This document shows, piece by piece, positions 1 to 13,600 of a stretch of DNA of 64,000 nt; positions within the stretch are counted from its first letter, which is position 1, and each line of letters begins with the position of its first letter. Source of the DNA: Phoebastria nigripes (taxonomy: Eukaryota; Chordata; Aves; Procellariiformes; Diomedeidae); the NCBI GenBank assembly GCA_035582835.1, contig JAYKAV010000300.1:1753054-1817053 (forward strand), read 5' to 3'. The position numbers were made by a program, and so were the translations under genes. The notes below the pieces were generated by a model that saw only the letters and a program-made list of their open reading frames with translations, searched no databases and was not told where the DNA came from.

Positions 1-1479
1 GAATTGGAAAACATTAGAATCTGATGTAAAAATATTGCATTTTAAAACATTTCTGTGTTTGTAAGAAGATTCTGAGTGGTCTTTTTCCAACAGGGGACCA
101 AAATCCCCTTTCAAAACTGTGTATGCCACAGGATGGAATTGTTATCCAGGGGTCAGTCCTACTCCATGCTTTCATTTACTTTTGGGATGATTTTCAATTA
201 CTGTAGGCTTAAGCCCTTGGGATGTGAAAATTAAAAGAGTGGATTTTTATGAGGAATGATGGACAATAAGTTATACATCCCAAAAGGTCTGTCCAAGACG
301 ACAGCATCCAAGCATGACTACTCAAAAAGTGAATCAAGTTTTCTTTCCATGAAATAGGTCAAACCATGGACTGGGACTCTGGAGGGCTGGCTAAGGTTTC
401 AAGAGGTTTGGGCCCAGTTTGCCACATGTCTATGCCAATTCCATCTCCACAAGTTTGGACTACAGACATCATTGATAGGGTCATATGGCTTCAGCCCACT
501 GATGCTTGAAGAGGAGGAAGGCACCTCTGTAATGGCAGCAATAAGGAACTGAGTGCTGCACTGTCCTCTGTCAGAGTATGTTCTTTATGCATACACCTCT
601 ATTTCTGCCTCTTAGAGTGGCTCATCTTGACACAAATTCTTACTGTGTGGACTTACCTTGGCTCACAACAGCAACTGCAAGGAACACAGTTTCATTTATA
701 ACCTTCCCTAAAACAGCTGCTGTACGTTCGACTGCTTTAAATTAGAGGCTTCTGCAGCTGCACATTTCAGGGATGCAGAAGGCTGGTTGTGTTCTCAGTA
801 TTTCTTTTGATGTTAGGCAACTCAGGATAAGATAAAATTGTGAACGCTCCTTGGGTTATAACTTGAATTTACAATCTTGACAGCTCTGTTCAGGCACAGT
901 GCCAAAAGCTCTCGGTACATTTAAACAACGATAGGACGAAGTGATATTGTCTCCTAAGGGACAACAGGAAACAACTTGGCCTTTCAGAAATGTTACACTG
1001 ATGTGCTTTCCTAGGAACATCAAGTGTAAGTATGGCAATCTCCTGGTAAAGTGCCTCCAGGGATCTCAATTGAAAGAAAGCTATGATATGATAAAAGTGC
1101 TGGATGGAATGAAAATAAGAGAAAAGAATGGAAATGGGAAAGCTGATTCAGATTAAATAAACCTTAAATCTGCAGAACTAATTTCTCTATAGGAAAAGGG
1201 ATTCTTTGTTCATTAAATAACGGTTTGAAGGGACACTTCTATAGTAATTGTTGCGTGATGTAAGTACATGATGGACTCTCAGTGTAATCTAAAACTTGCC
1301 ATTGTCAGATAATACCAAAGAATTTGTCGTTCCTTATTTTTATAGCAGTCATTTCTGTTCCATCTTGGGCAAAATGAATATCGAAATCCAGTCTTGTAAG
1401 TCATGCTGCTGCATGAACAGTGAAAGGCTAAACAAGGAAAATGTTGGCTGAATAAGGCAGACAGTTTACATGAAAAGAG
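1..1479. other. Non-coding AT-rich DNA, no feature recognised
   Basis: No open frame here exceeds about 71 codons and none resembles a known protein. I see no RNA gene, no simple repeat of note and no recognisable transposon. It ends where CR1-like sequence begins around 1480. The exact CR1 edge is blurred by divergence and could lie some tens of bases earlier. Confidence 0.6.
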
Positions 1480-2622
1480 ACACAGATAAGACTGAGGTTC
1501 TCAATGCTGTCTTTGCCTCAGTCTTCACTGGTGGGGTCCCCAGAGACAGGATTCAAGGAGGAGGAGAACAACCAGCAAGTGGATGAAGGTTGAGTCAGGG
1601 ATTCCTTGCACAAACTCAACCCATGCAAGGCCATGGGACTCTACAGGCTGCACCTATGATTGCTGAGAGAGCTGGCCGATGTCCATGTAAGGTCACCCTC
1701 AAGCATTTTTGAAAGGCTGTGGAGACTGGGGGGAGATTCCCAACAACTGGAGAAAGGCAAATATCACACCTGTCTTCAAAAAGGAGAGGAAAGACTATCT
1801 GGGGAACTTCAGGCCAGTCAGACTCACTTCACTCCCTGAGACAATCATGGCATGCATCCTCTTGGAGCACATCCCTGGGTACCTGAGGGAGAAGAAGGTG
1901 ATTGGGAGAGTCGGCATCGTTGACCAGGGGTGAATCATGCCTGAACCAGCTGGTTACTTTGTGTGATAAAATGATCAGATTTGTGGACAAGTGGAGAACA
2001 GGGGATATCATTTATGTCAGCTTCAGCAAGGCTTCCAACGGTCTCCCACAAGGTCCTTGAATCCATGCTAGACGTTAGAGTCTGGGTGGGTGTTCCACCA
2101 GGTGGGTAAATACCTGGTTGGGTGGTCGAGCTCAGAGGTGGTGGTCACTGGGCTGCATCTACCTGGAGGCTGGTGCCCCATGGGGTCCCGCAGGGTCTGC
2201 TCTGGGGCCTGTATTGGTTACTGTCTCTAGCAAGCAGTGGGCTGGGGAGGTCACGAAAGGCACTCTTGTCAGGCTTGCAGGTAACACCAAGGCTGTGGGG
2301 CTGGGGTTGATTCAGCTGGGAGCAGAGAGCGCTTCAGGGCACCTAGCAGCACCTCACTGCCTATGGGGAGGGCATCAATGAGATGGGGACAGGGACAAGC
2401 TCCTTACAGCAGTGCCTGGATGCATGTAAGAAACTCCTTTACTTTCCAAGGATAATAGCCAAGCCTTGGAGGAGCTGCCCTGAGGGCCCTGGGGTGTCCG
2501 TCCTTGGAGGCTGCAAGCCCAGACCTGAGATCCTGCTCTGTGCAGGTGGTGAATGAGGGGCCTCCTGGGGCCCCTGCCTCCCACTGCTGCTCTGGGAAGT
2601 GGCTCTATGATTTTGGGAAACA
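1480..2622 (+). mobile_element. CR1 LINE, long decayed copy (ORF2 reverse transcriptase to 3' end)
   Basis: This is a chicken-repeat-1 type non-LTR retrotransposon in plus orientation. The left end (about 1480-1530) matches the CR1 stretch upstream of the reverse transcriptase ('CTGAGGTTCTCAATGCTGTC' and 'TTTGCCTCAGTCTTCACTGG'). Reverse-transcriptase coding remnants follow, with frameshifts between them. The right end (about 2485-2620) resembles the CR1 3' region: 'GTCCTTGGAGG', then 'CCTGCTCTGTGCAGGTGG', a GGCCTCCTGGGGCCCCTGCC block in place of the usual 'GACCTCCAGAGGTCCCTTCC', and a terminal 'CTCTATGATTTT'. The copy is shorter than an intact element between these anchors, so it has internal deletions. 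It is dead: frames are broken and catalytic residues are lost. CR1 copies are commonly 5'-truncated at insertion, so no promoter is expected. Confidence 0.88.
1705..2381 (+). pseudogene. CR1 ORF2 reverse-transcriptase remnant (frameshifted)
   Basis: Three consecutive pieces of the CR1 reverse transcriptase are readable in order but in different frames. At 1709-1933 the product contains NNWRKANITPVFKKERK and LGNFRPVRLTSLPETIM, the conserved LINE fingers/palm start. At about 1950-2040 another frame reads CDKMIRFVDKW and then YVSFSKASN, which is the motif A region (normally Y-D-F-S-K-A-F-D). At 2118-2240 a third frame gives GGRAQRWW and WGPAGSALGPVL, the counterpart of the motif B segment usually reading GVPQGSVLGPVL. 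The first catalytic Asp of motif A is replaced by Ser and the second Asp by Asn, so the enzyme could not work even if the frame were intact. Family membership is well supported; no function remains. Confidence 0.85.
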
Positions 2623-5600
2623 GAGAACAATAGACCATTTTTTTTTAAAGTGCAGTTGAAGGTTTCACATAAGCACAGCTCTGATTAAGCAGTAGATGGA
2701 ATTTTCACAGTCTTTGCTTTACTAAAACATTTTATCATTTTAGGCAATAAATGGGATGAATCAAATCTGTGATCAAAACGCTGTGACTTTGCAGTAGTGA
2801 AGACAAGGGCAACCTGCTCTCATATCCTCGCAGCTAACTGCGGTCTGCGCATCAGGTGCCATAGTTTTTGCTTAGACTCATTTACACCTCTGCAGAGCCA
2901 TTGTAAAAGTGTTACCATCCTGATTGCTTAGTGCTTTGAATCTACTTTGTGTGAGTGGAAATCACTACTTAAAAATTGGAGTCCCACTTTGTTCTCTGGC
3001 AACTGTGAAGTTTTAGCAATTTCTAGAAAAAACCACCCCATTACAATTTTTTTGCTTGCCTAAGACTGAAAGAAATATGGGTGAATAAACTTTTAAATGT
3101 CTTTCTGAAACTAGCCCCTCCACTCCTTTCAGACTTTGCCAAAGGTGCCATGACCATTACCCCGATTTCTGAGTCATTTCCATGACAATATTTTCTTATT
3201 CATTTTAGTTTCGGTTTTGAACTATCAGTCTTGCTACATATGTTATTATTCAGCCTTATCTAGACAGAGACTTGTCTATAGTGCAAGGTCTATCCATTGT
3301 GGTATACCCAGGAGATTTTACAGTGGTAGCCATCATAGGAGCAAGCAGAGGCCAGCAGATTAATTTGCTATGGCAATAGAAAGGAATCAGATACCAGTAG
3401 GCCGAACTGAAGGCTCATGCTTCACCCAGCAGGCTTCGGAAGACTGCATTGTTATTTCATTTTTTGGCTTAGAATAATGTGATAAATGACCTCTTCTCTT
3501 GCTTTGTAGTCTCTCTTTGCTCCATTTATTTGTTGCCATCATGCTTCCATGAATATTTCATCATTATTTCTACAAAATATCACCCAGCAGGTTACATGCG
3601 CATTAGTGTTTGAGAAAGCAGAATCTGTCAGTACCAAGCTTTTGAAGAGGTTTTCCATTTATTTGTAGCAGAGGGGTGGGAAGGGTCAGAAGAAGCCTGC
3701 TGACTTAATGAAGAGATGGAGGAGGAGGTAGTGAAAGAAAATGGAGAGAACTGATCATTCTGCAAGCTGTTGTAGGCAATATAATACATGCATGCAGACC
3801 ATTTTTTCTTCTTGGTTACTGTAATTGTGACACTGCGTTATGTCTTTATAAAACACTCAGGAAAGACACTGCAGATTCATTGACTTCTTTGCCCGTGACC
3901 AAAAGGAAAATGACTATGGAAAGAAATCAGCAGCAGGCATCGTGCATACAGTTCATTCAAGCCAGCTGGAAGCATTGTGCATTGTGTGGCAGAGCAGTTC
4001 TTCTGGAGAGAATGAAATATTGCTACAATAAGGACCTTGGTGAGATCTGGGCTGGGTCAGTCTAGGAGAGGTCATCTGCATATACTTTTTACATTGTAGT
4101 GACTGACTGCAGAGTTTGGCCCTGAACAATTCCTAGGTATACCATTTCCCAGCTTTCATACTCCCGAGGTGGTTTAGAGGCTGAATATTAAAGTGCATTA
4201 CTGAGAAAAAATGTTTTGTGAGCTCAGTCCTATGCTTTGCAAAATAATAGTTTTCTCTTTATGTCGTGGAAGCTATGGATATTCACATATTCTGTGGTTA
4301 TAAAGTGGCTGGCTCATGGAGAAGCAATTCTGATATAAAGTGGGAAAAAAGGGTAGAAAATTTGATAAGGGGTAGGAAAAAGGAAGAATTTGAGCTTTAT
4401 TTGGACAGAAGAGTTGACAGGTAGCTGCAGATCAGTGTAGTTCTTTCAAACAGTTGCTGGTTTTGAAATCGGTCTATTAGTTTTGGTATTACAAGGGTCG
4501 AAGAAATGTTCCTCAACAACAGGAGCTCCAGTTCTGCTTAAGTGCAGGAGGTTTTTTGCGGACTTAGTTGGGATGAGTCCTAATTCTTCCCAGGCCTGGT
4601 GTGAACATCCCATTGCTTATTCCTAACTCACCAGGTGGATTCTCCTCCCACATTTCTACTGGATTAGAGCCAGCCCTGGTGCCTGGACCTCAGCCTGCCA
4701 CTGCCTCTGTCAAATATATGGAGCATGCATCTTCTCAACTTGTGGAGTATCTGCAGAAGACCTCTATTTGCATTAATGTAAAAAGGTACACACAACCTTT
4801 CAACCCCATGTGGGTAATAAAAAAGTCAAACCATGTACACAGTTGTATCTACAGAACAACCCTCTCCTGCAGCCAAGACAAGTAAGATAAAGACAACACA
4901 AAATTATTAGGCCAGCTCAAACAGAAGTTGAGTTCATAGGGAAGCTAGTGACACTTTTAGAAATGCTTCATCCTCCTAATGCTGTGCCAGTTTGCTTCAT
5001 GCGAATATCAGTCACAGCCTAATATCTGGCACCTGAGATTTTAGATGGGTTAGTTGGGCTTCAGTGGCTTTGTAAGGCAAAGCTTTCTAATACAATTTGT
5101 GACCTGCCTTGTGGCCAAAAGATAAAGGTTCTTCCTCCCAGGTTTGCTTTACACATTGACAAGAAATGTTTGTCCTTACTTCACACTGTGGTGCAGTTGA
5201 CCCCAGCACAGTTGAGAAGGCTGTCGGCTCTGTACCTGTACGCAGCTCTTTATCTTCCTATGGCATCTTGCAAGTCAAGAGCAGATATATAGGGAAGAAT
5301 AAACCTCAGCAAAGTGCAGCAGAAAGATGGTCATCGTCCCTGAAAGAACTCATTTTCTCCTTGCACTGTCCCATCTGTAGTGCAACACGGTGCTGGGCCC
5401 GTCACCATCAGACAGTCCAGGCTTAACAAAAGAGAAACTGAGCTCTTGCCTTGCCTGAAGTGAAGATTACAGATGTGCTAAAATAACTGTAGGGAGGGTG
5501 GAATGAGTAACAGCTGCCCAGATAGAAGATACTGTATAACCCTTTTAAAAAAAATCAGTATAAAAAGGGTGGAATAAATCCTCCAGTGGTGCAAAATGGT

Positions 5601-8600
5601 ATAACACCATTTGAAGGCAACACACTTTCATCAAATGCCTGCTCTTACGAAATAGACGACTCTGTTTCACAAAATACCTCTATTCTGTGGTATCCTTCAT
5701 GATTAATGAGTAATTCCTCACAGTGGGTCCACAATAACAGAAGAAAGCCACTTTCTCTCCCAGTTTTCATAGAGCATTGTCTTACACTAACGAGATAGTA
5801 GCAAAGTACACTCCTGATGTACTTATGCTCCCTAGTTGTACCCAGTTTTGAGACATTGTCAGTGTTTTGCCCTTCAGCTGTGATCAACAGAGTGTTTTAC
5901 TAATGCTGTAGAACCCCACTATTTCTATTCCCATCTTATGTCCAGTACCTTATTTGCTGCCTCTTGGAAATACAAGCAGAAAATTATTATAATAGTTTAG
6001 CTGACTTTTCTCTTTATCTCTTGTGCTTTCCATCTAAGAAGCATTAATTCACTTGCAGCATATCAGCAGGAAACATATTCTGAAGCTTCACAGAAATGCA
6101 GCAAAGCACCTGGGATCTATGACCTCTGCTGAGGAAAGAGCTGAAATTTGTTGCCACATCCCTAATATATGCATTTGTGGATTAGGTGTAGATAATAATA
6201 AAAGAGCAGATTCATATATCCATTCTTCAAGATCAAACCTAGGACCAGGGAGTAATTTACGGTTCATTGCAGAACAGTGGAAACCAGTGTCTGCAACCAG
6301 GAAACCAGAGCCTTGAATGGGTTAAGTCAATAAATCCCCCTAAGATGTGTAAGTGTGTATTTTAGACAGTCTTTTACACAGTATTCATAACTGGTACTGT
6401 TTAATGGAGCATCACAGAGCATATCTATGTCACAGCTTCATCACTTTTGTTAGAACCCACATCGCAAAAGCTGAAAAATTGCTGACTTGCATGTTGTCCA
6501 ATTAGTCTGGCAAATTATTATTATTTTTATATTTCACATTCCTGGGAACAATGTGATGCCAGTCTATCTCTGACCAGTGGCAGATCTAGGCTTGAAATCA
6601 GGGTGTTTTTTAACAACATGCACAAAATTCATGTTCATATAGGTAGCTCNGTGTAAATACATTTTATTGCCATGGTTTTACAGGAGTTTTATTCTGAAAT
6701 TCACTGAGGGGTGAAGCTGTAGCACTTTGTCTCACTAGCAACTTCAGGAGCTTTGAAGAAGATATAAAAGACCCCATGAGACTACTCCTTACCTGCACCT
6801 CCTGGGGCAGCATGGCTTAAAGTGCTGTGGAAATCCTCTTTATCCCATGTTTCTGGAGACCAGCTAATCTAGGGATGCTGCAATGTGTTAAAAAGGGGGG
6901 TGGTGCTCTCCTTGCTCTCCAATCTCCCAGCTGGTTTATGGGAAGCTGTGGACTAGTTCATGGGGAGCCTAAGAAAGACATACTGTAAAAGACTGCAGTT
7001 ATGTAGCTGAAAGAGGAGACAAATAAGACTTAATAGAAATAGGACAGGAAAAGGTGCAAACATTCTCACTGTTCATGTTTCCCTTTTTTCCCCCAAAGGG
7101 AATCTGGACATAAGGGATGTTCCATGAAATTGGACACAATATATTTAAAGTGAGCAGAAAGGTACAGTTTCTTTTTGAATGATAACTAATAAATTAAAGC
7201 TTGTGAATCCATAAACACAGAGTTCTCAGAAAGGTTAGACTTTTTTTGGTTGTTACATGGACAGATCTTTGGCAACTGCTCTCTAGAAATTCCTGAAGTG
7301 TAGGAAGTGAGTTAAATTTAACTGGATGGGGTTAAAAAACCTTCCCTTAGTGGCAAATTATTTTATCACAGTGTATATTAGAAGTTTGTTTATTAGCGTT
7401 CATCTGAAGTCTAGAGTATTGAGCAGGATATTGGTCTAAACAAGCCTGAGGTCAGAGCCAGGATAATAACTTCNATAAAATTGTCCTTTTGATAAGTTTG
7501 CTTGTCCTGAGACTGCAAGATGAGAATTTTCTCTTTTTAACTGTTTGTTTTTAATTTCTGGATAAAAGAATCACTTTAGAAACTCACTTGCACAGCAAAA
7601 TGAAATGCATTTTTCTTGTGGCTGTTCTTTCCACTGCTCTTATGAAGGAAGAGGACTGAGCAATTCTGCGGTGGAGCAATACCACTGAAAATTCAGTTCT
7701 CGGAGAGAACCATTGCATTTTTCAAGTCATCATAAAAATACGTCACAATAACATGTTGTCAACAATGCCTTCGTGTTTGATATTTTGTAAGGCTAATGTT
7801 GGTACTGTTTCTACAGTGCTATTATCTACCTTTATTAGGAAAAAAGGGCAGACACACAGGTTACAGATGTTATAGCACAAAGATTCAAAAGAAAAACATA
7901 ATATAGGCGTGTTGAGACTAACAAGGCTTTTCTTGTTCCTCAGATTCCCAGCAGAATTAAACATCCCAGATGGCAGATGTCAGTTTGAGTGTTGGCTGTA
8001 AATTAACCACTATTCAAGCAGCATCTGAAGAGCATCCTGCACCTCTGAACTAAGATGTGTTTTAGAGTTGTAAGCTCTTTTTTTGCTCCACTTTCTACAT
8101 ACCCTTTCATTTTGGGGCCTGTCTTTGATAAATATGCTCTCTTGGGCTCTTTGAACTGACAGGAGGGAGAGGGTTTTACCAACTAGAGGAGATGATTATG
8201 GATGGGTCCCTTTTATGGCCACTTTGTCCATCTTTGGGATGGCCTTGTTCCCTGTAAACTTAGTGGTTAATCTCCCCCATGGTCAGTCCTGTCTGTCTCC
8301 TACCCAGCCCCATGTATGAACCCCAACCCACAACCCAGTAAATCCTTCTCACAGCTCTGTTAATGGACTCATTTATAGAAAAACAAACAAACCCAAGCCC
8401 CAAAGCCCCATAACACAGGTGCCAGGCTGTTCTATCTGAAAAAGCAATAAGCACAGTAGAAAGGAAAGGAGAGACTTTATGCAGCTTGATTGATCTCTTC
8501 TCTGAATTGCAACATTATTGAACATCTTTCATTACTGAAGTGTTTCGCAGAACACTAACAGGTTCAGACAATACTTCAAAATGGCTTCTCTGCATGCCTT

Positions 8601-8829
8601 TCTGTACCATTTGTCTATTTATATTTTGGAGAGATAATTACACTGGCACTAAAGTGAGCAGTTGGAGAGGGATTGGAAGGATGAGGTCAGTGGAAGAGGT
8701 GAACTTGTTTATATGACTGTAAATCTTGAGGAAAGGCTACTAAAATGGAGGGAAGGATGAAAAAAGAAATCATATTCTACAGGCAATTCACGTCAATGCA
8801 TTCAGCAAAGTGCTGGATCCTCGTGGATT
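2623..8829. other. Non-coding DNA, no gene or repeat recognised
   Basis: AT-rich sequence with only short chance-level frames (the longest about 94 codons, at 4601-4885). Nothing resembles a known protein, a structural RNA or a recent transposon. A weak inverted repeat (ACCCTTTTA paired with a TAAAAAGGGT run) lies at about 5538-5572. A homopyrimidine/homopurine patch with a TTCCC/GGGAA symmetry lies near 7080-7105. Single unresolved bases occur at 6650 and 7474. Confidence 0.55.
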
Positions 8830-10610
8830 TCAGCTGATTCTCCTCCATCTGTGAAACTTGTCCCTGAACCACCTCCTCAGCAGGAATCTGTGGGGCATTT
8901 GCTGTTCTCCTTTCACACATCCCAATAGTACACATTCACTAATCATTTCTGCCTTGTTGCAAAGCCCATTCAAGATGATGGAAAGACACCTGTCCACTTT
9001 GTAAGGGATTGTTGACCAAGCTTTCACTTCATAAATGACCAATTTCATCCTAGGGCTGTGCAAAGACACTCTGTATATTTTCTGAGTGCAGCATACACAC
9101 TGTTTATTTCTTCTGAATTGTTTTGTGTTGTAGATGGGGAAGTGGAAGGGGTAAAGAGGAAGGAAATGAAAAGAAGCAAAATCAGAATTCCTGCCAGGCA
9201 ATACAGGATGGGCGCCTTTCCAGAGCAGTAGGTTACCTGAAAAGGCTGCTGTCCCCACTGGTCCTGAAGAAACAGAATGATGCAGGATCCAGAAAATAAA
9301 ATTATTATAGCTCCATAACTGCATCTTTCACAACTTTGGTTTCGCACTGAGTCCTATGGACTTGGCAGCAAGCCCAGCAACAGATGTCTTGCACTACATT
9401 GACATATAGTGTGGTGAGACCCAGGACAGAAGTATAATTTTGCAGCAGGCATGCAAAATAATTTTTTGTGCACTCATTTTCTGCAATCCAGAGGACTACA
9501 TTCTGGAAGCAGGAATAGGGCTGCTTTGACACCTGTGAGCACAAAGGACTTTAGACAAAGGTCGGGGCTGGGTTGCAGTATTCTGTGTCCAAGACCCATA
9601 GATATGATCCTGGATGGAGTGACTGTTTATAAGCTGCCCTAGCAGGCAACATGATTTCTGCAAATAACTCCTCTCTGCTTTTTTTATTACTTGGATTGTA
9701 AATATCCTCCTGATGATTTTTAAGGTCAAAGTCTTCACAGGCCTGCTTACTGATATTTCTTCTTATTGGTGAGTACTGCGTTAACACCTGAGAACCCTGT
9801 GAGTCTTTAACAGAACATTTATGTGTACAGATATCATGGCTACTGTACAGTGGGAACCCAGTGTGTTCATTGTGGTAGTAGGCACTGCATTTACAAGCTT
9901 ATGCAGAGCCTGCGTAATCACATGGGCAGTTCTCCCCTGAATTGCACAGTTTTTCTCCTACTGGTACTCCATTTGCACAGATTGAGGATGGCACAGGTTT
10001 GCCTTGCCATGCTGCAGACACACCAGGAAGGCAAGGCAGAATTCATGTTCAAGTTCATTAGAAAACTTGTCTCCTGGCTAAGAAAGCAGGACAGCTTGGC
10101 CGTGGCGACAAACCTACATAAACTGATGCTGCCTCTAGAAAGCACAGTTTTGCCCTTGGCTCCTTGTTCCTTCTCTCTCCCCTCATGACAGTGAAAGCAA
10201 TTGTACGGTTGCTTGGTGGGCCTCCCCAGTGAAGTGAAGTGGACTAAACACCTTCTTGCTTTTGCCTCTTAGTTTTATATCAGACTTCCTTCACTCTGTG
10301 GTGCAAAAATGTTTGTTCTATCATGAGGATGCGGAGGTCTGAAATGCTACCTAGCCAAGCAGTCAGGGAAAGGGCAGATGCAAGGCTGTTTATGCCAGTG
10401 ATAAACGGCAATATCCACTTAAAATGATGGTGAAATTCTGGCTGAGGTTCATTCTTTGGTGCTGCCACAAGTTGCATTACCTGTGACTGATCGCTTCTGT
10501 GATACAGGGATGGTGATGCTTTCCCATTTTCCTGTAAGTTTTCAGTGTAAGTTTGAGATTCTGAGGGTAGAGATGGTGTCCCGTTATATATTTGTACACC
10601 ATCCTGCAAA
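8830..10610 (-). other. Stack of minus-strand open frames, not supported as a gene
   Basis: Five sizeable minus-strand frames follow one another here: 10280-10609, 9918-10145, 9551-9787, 9305-9544, and overlapping frames at 9045-9347 and 8830-9324. The 9045-9347 frame has a strongly hydrophobic stretch (LYCLAGILILLLFISFLF) and a second weaker one (YGAIIILFSGSCIILFL). The 10280-10609 frame also has a hydrophobic run (KWILPFITGINSLASALSL). Some boundaries look splice-like: acceptor-like 'GTGTTTTGCAG' near 10604, acceptor-like 'GTGCTCACAG' near 9530, and donor-like 'CAGGTAACC' near 9235. I could not chain them into one open reading frame, and I recognise no family. Chance open frames in non-coding DNA remain the simplest reading. 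Confidence 0.2.
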
Positions 10611-13600
10611 ACACAGTCCTGATCTAGGCTGGAGTTTTGCAGACTGCTCTAATGCAAAGAATAGCAGCTAATAAAAAAATGGAGGAAGGGAAGTAGAGGA
10701 GGAGAGCTGTGATACTACACAGTACAGCTCTTTGCACTGCAGTAGTGCTGGGGGAGGTCTATGGAAAGATCATTTGTGAGGGCACATTTTTGCGTTGGGG
10801 ACCTGTGCTTTTCTCACTACCCAGTCAGGAAGGACAGGTATGTCATATGTCCCATGTGTCCAAAGAAAATGTCAAGAAGTCTTCCTAAGAAGTACTCAAA
10901 GAGAAGTGATGTGACAAAACACTTCACACACTGGGTGCATGCAAGAGCACAGCCACGGGTTCACTAACATCTTACCCATGTATTGCATAAACAGGCCATC
11001 GTTAACTGGCTGTCTGTTTCCAGTATAGGGCAGCAGTTCCCAAAAGCTTGTGTGTGCCATATACAAGATCCAGACTGCCTGCTTCTGCAGGAACAGGGTC
11101 ACCATGTTCTTTAATACAGTCTATAAGCAAGCTTCTCTCTGTCCTGAACTGTTTTCTTTTCCAGTGTGGAAATACATCTAACATCACATCAGGTCTCATA
11201 AGCTCATGAAATCTGTTGTTTATAAATGTCTACACTCATAAACTAATGAAAACAACAAGAAGGGTCAGGAAGAGAGGAGACCTTGGTAAACCTTTATTTA
11301 TTTATTTTTAAATGTGATAATTCAGACTGCAAATAGGAGAAAGCAAGACTTAACTTATCTGTACTGCTATTGGTGCATAAGTAATAACGTTAATGACATA
11401 ATACTTGAGAATAATTGAGACCTAAAGGGAAAGAATGACAGAGAGAGATGTGGTAGGCAAAGAGACAGTGAAAAAAAATCTTAAATAAGATTGACAAGCA
11501 ATAACATTTAATTATTTTTAAGGGAAAAGTGAGAAATGACTTTAATACCATTTTAAAAGAAGAAAGCAAGCAAGCTGGTTTACACAGATCAATCTCTTCA
11601 GGCAGGAATTTTACCTGCTAAAAGCTGGGGATTTGAACTGGTGATTGTTGTGGCTTCCAGCAAAAGCCTTATTTTGAAAAAGCTAAATTAATGTTCCTTC
11701 TCAGTTGTTAATTTGATTTTACTGCTAGTGAGCTGGCAAAATGTACATGTTGCTCTGCTGTGGTGCTCTGCAAAACAGCTGCGCATCTGCCAGACAGAGA
11801 ATTGTAAAAGCTACTAATATATAATGGATGCTGAACTGGAGGTAGGTGGGTCTCCCTGCACTTGAGAGTCAGGTCCTGCACAAGCTCTGTTCCTCAAGAC
11901 CACAAGATGGGTAAATTAATTCACTTGCAGCTTCCACTTCTCATGAGGTTGTCAGGTGGAGCACTGTTACATGTCAGAAATCTGGGAGGGACGTGTAGGC
12001 GCGGAGTCCTGCCCCGGNGGGGTCTGTGGTAACCTGCCTGTGGGTGCTGCTGTCAGAGGTGTTAATTTGTAAGCTGATTGATAAGGGGTGGGATGGGGCA
12101 GTGTGGTCACCAAGTGCATAATTGTGGTGCCCATAAATGTATTCCCACTACATTTCCAGGGAGTGAGGCACTGAGAGACACTGCCCAAAACATCAGAGGA
12201 GTGGGAAACTGAACACAGGAACCAATTTTCCTCCATGGTCCCTGCCACAGGCCATGAAGGCATCTCCTCTCATGGAGGAGGCCAACAGTCAGGTGGTGGA
12301 TCTGCTGCAGACCTTGGACTATTACCTATTCCTGCCTGCCCGGGGTGCTGTGAAGGCAAATGCAAAAAAGCTTGTTGTTCCTGAAGCAGCTGGTTTCCAC
12401 CAGGATGAATGAGATGAAACTGCTGGTGGTAAATACAGGAGAGGGCAGACAGTTGGGTAGCGCCGCTTAAGCCCTGCCTCCCAGGAGGAGGAGACACTTC
12501 CACTCACCTCCAGGCTCAGAGAGCAGAGAGCAGAGGCAAGCGCAGGCTTTTGACTTGAGGTTTGTTTGCTTTGGGCTGTCACAAATATATTTTGACCTTT
12601 AACATGAAGGCAGTATGCCTTCAGTGGGCCAGTGACACAGAAGTGCTTTTACTTATGTCAGCCCTAAATTGAAATGAACATGGAATAAATGTAACAGTTT
12701 GGTCATTACCATGCTCAGCTCCAAATAGTGACCCCACTGCCCCTTGGCCACGCTGGCAGGCAAGCCTCGTGCTGTGTATGGCAGCCCTCAGCAGGGTGCA
12801 CGGAGGAGAAGGCATCCAGCTCCGTTTCAGTCTCCTTTCTCCTGCGCTGCCCTGTGAGCTGGTGACACCAGCACAAAAAAGAGGCCGAGTTTCTTCTGGT
12901 ATTCACATATAGATAGCCACCCATTCTTCACTCGTGCCTTCTTTAATATTTTTACCATGAGTCTTTACAAGCTTATGTTCTGATAACCAAGCAGTTCTGT
13001 TGTACTCTGGGTACAGCTTTCAAACCTAGTTCTTAGTGGTCCCTGAGGGAAAGAACCTAGGAAAAACATCATCTGAGGCCTTCCCTAAACCTTGTTGAAG
13101 ATGACTGTGCCAAAACTTTTATTGACTTCATTGCATACTAATTCCTTGCCAGAATCTATAAGAAGTGCTTCCCTAAGAAGTAAATAAAGGCTGGGGAGTG
13201 CTGCTGATCACAGGACAGGGTGGGTAACTGTGAGTGTATCCAAATGCAAGGTAAAGAAAAAATGATGAGAAAAATGCCCGGTATTATTGGAGATGGAAAG
13301 TAGTTAAAGTTCTCTCCCCAGCTGACCTGAGTAGCAGTTAAACTATATTTAGCTGCACAATTGTTTGAACAGAAAGAAACAGCGAAGCAAAAATCAATGA
13401 TGAGCTTGTTCTGCATCATGTTCTTGAAGGTAATATGTCATACAATTCTTTAAGTACCTGTTAAGACAGACCTAAGAGATCTCTAAAAAAATGGACTTTT
13501 CAAGAGTATGAATCAGACAGATATTACTGGCAAGTACAATTATATGCTCACAGGCTGCAACTAGGTCAGAGTCTTTACAAGATCGGTATTGACTTTCTTG

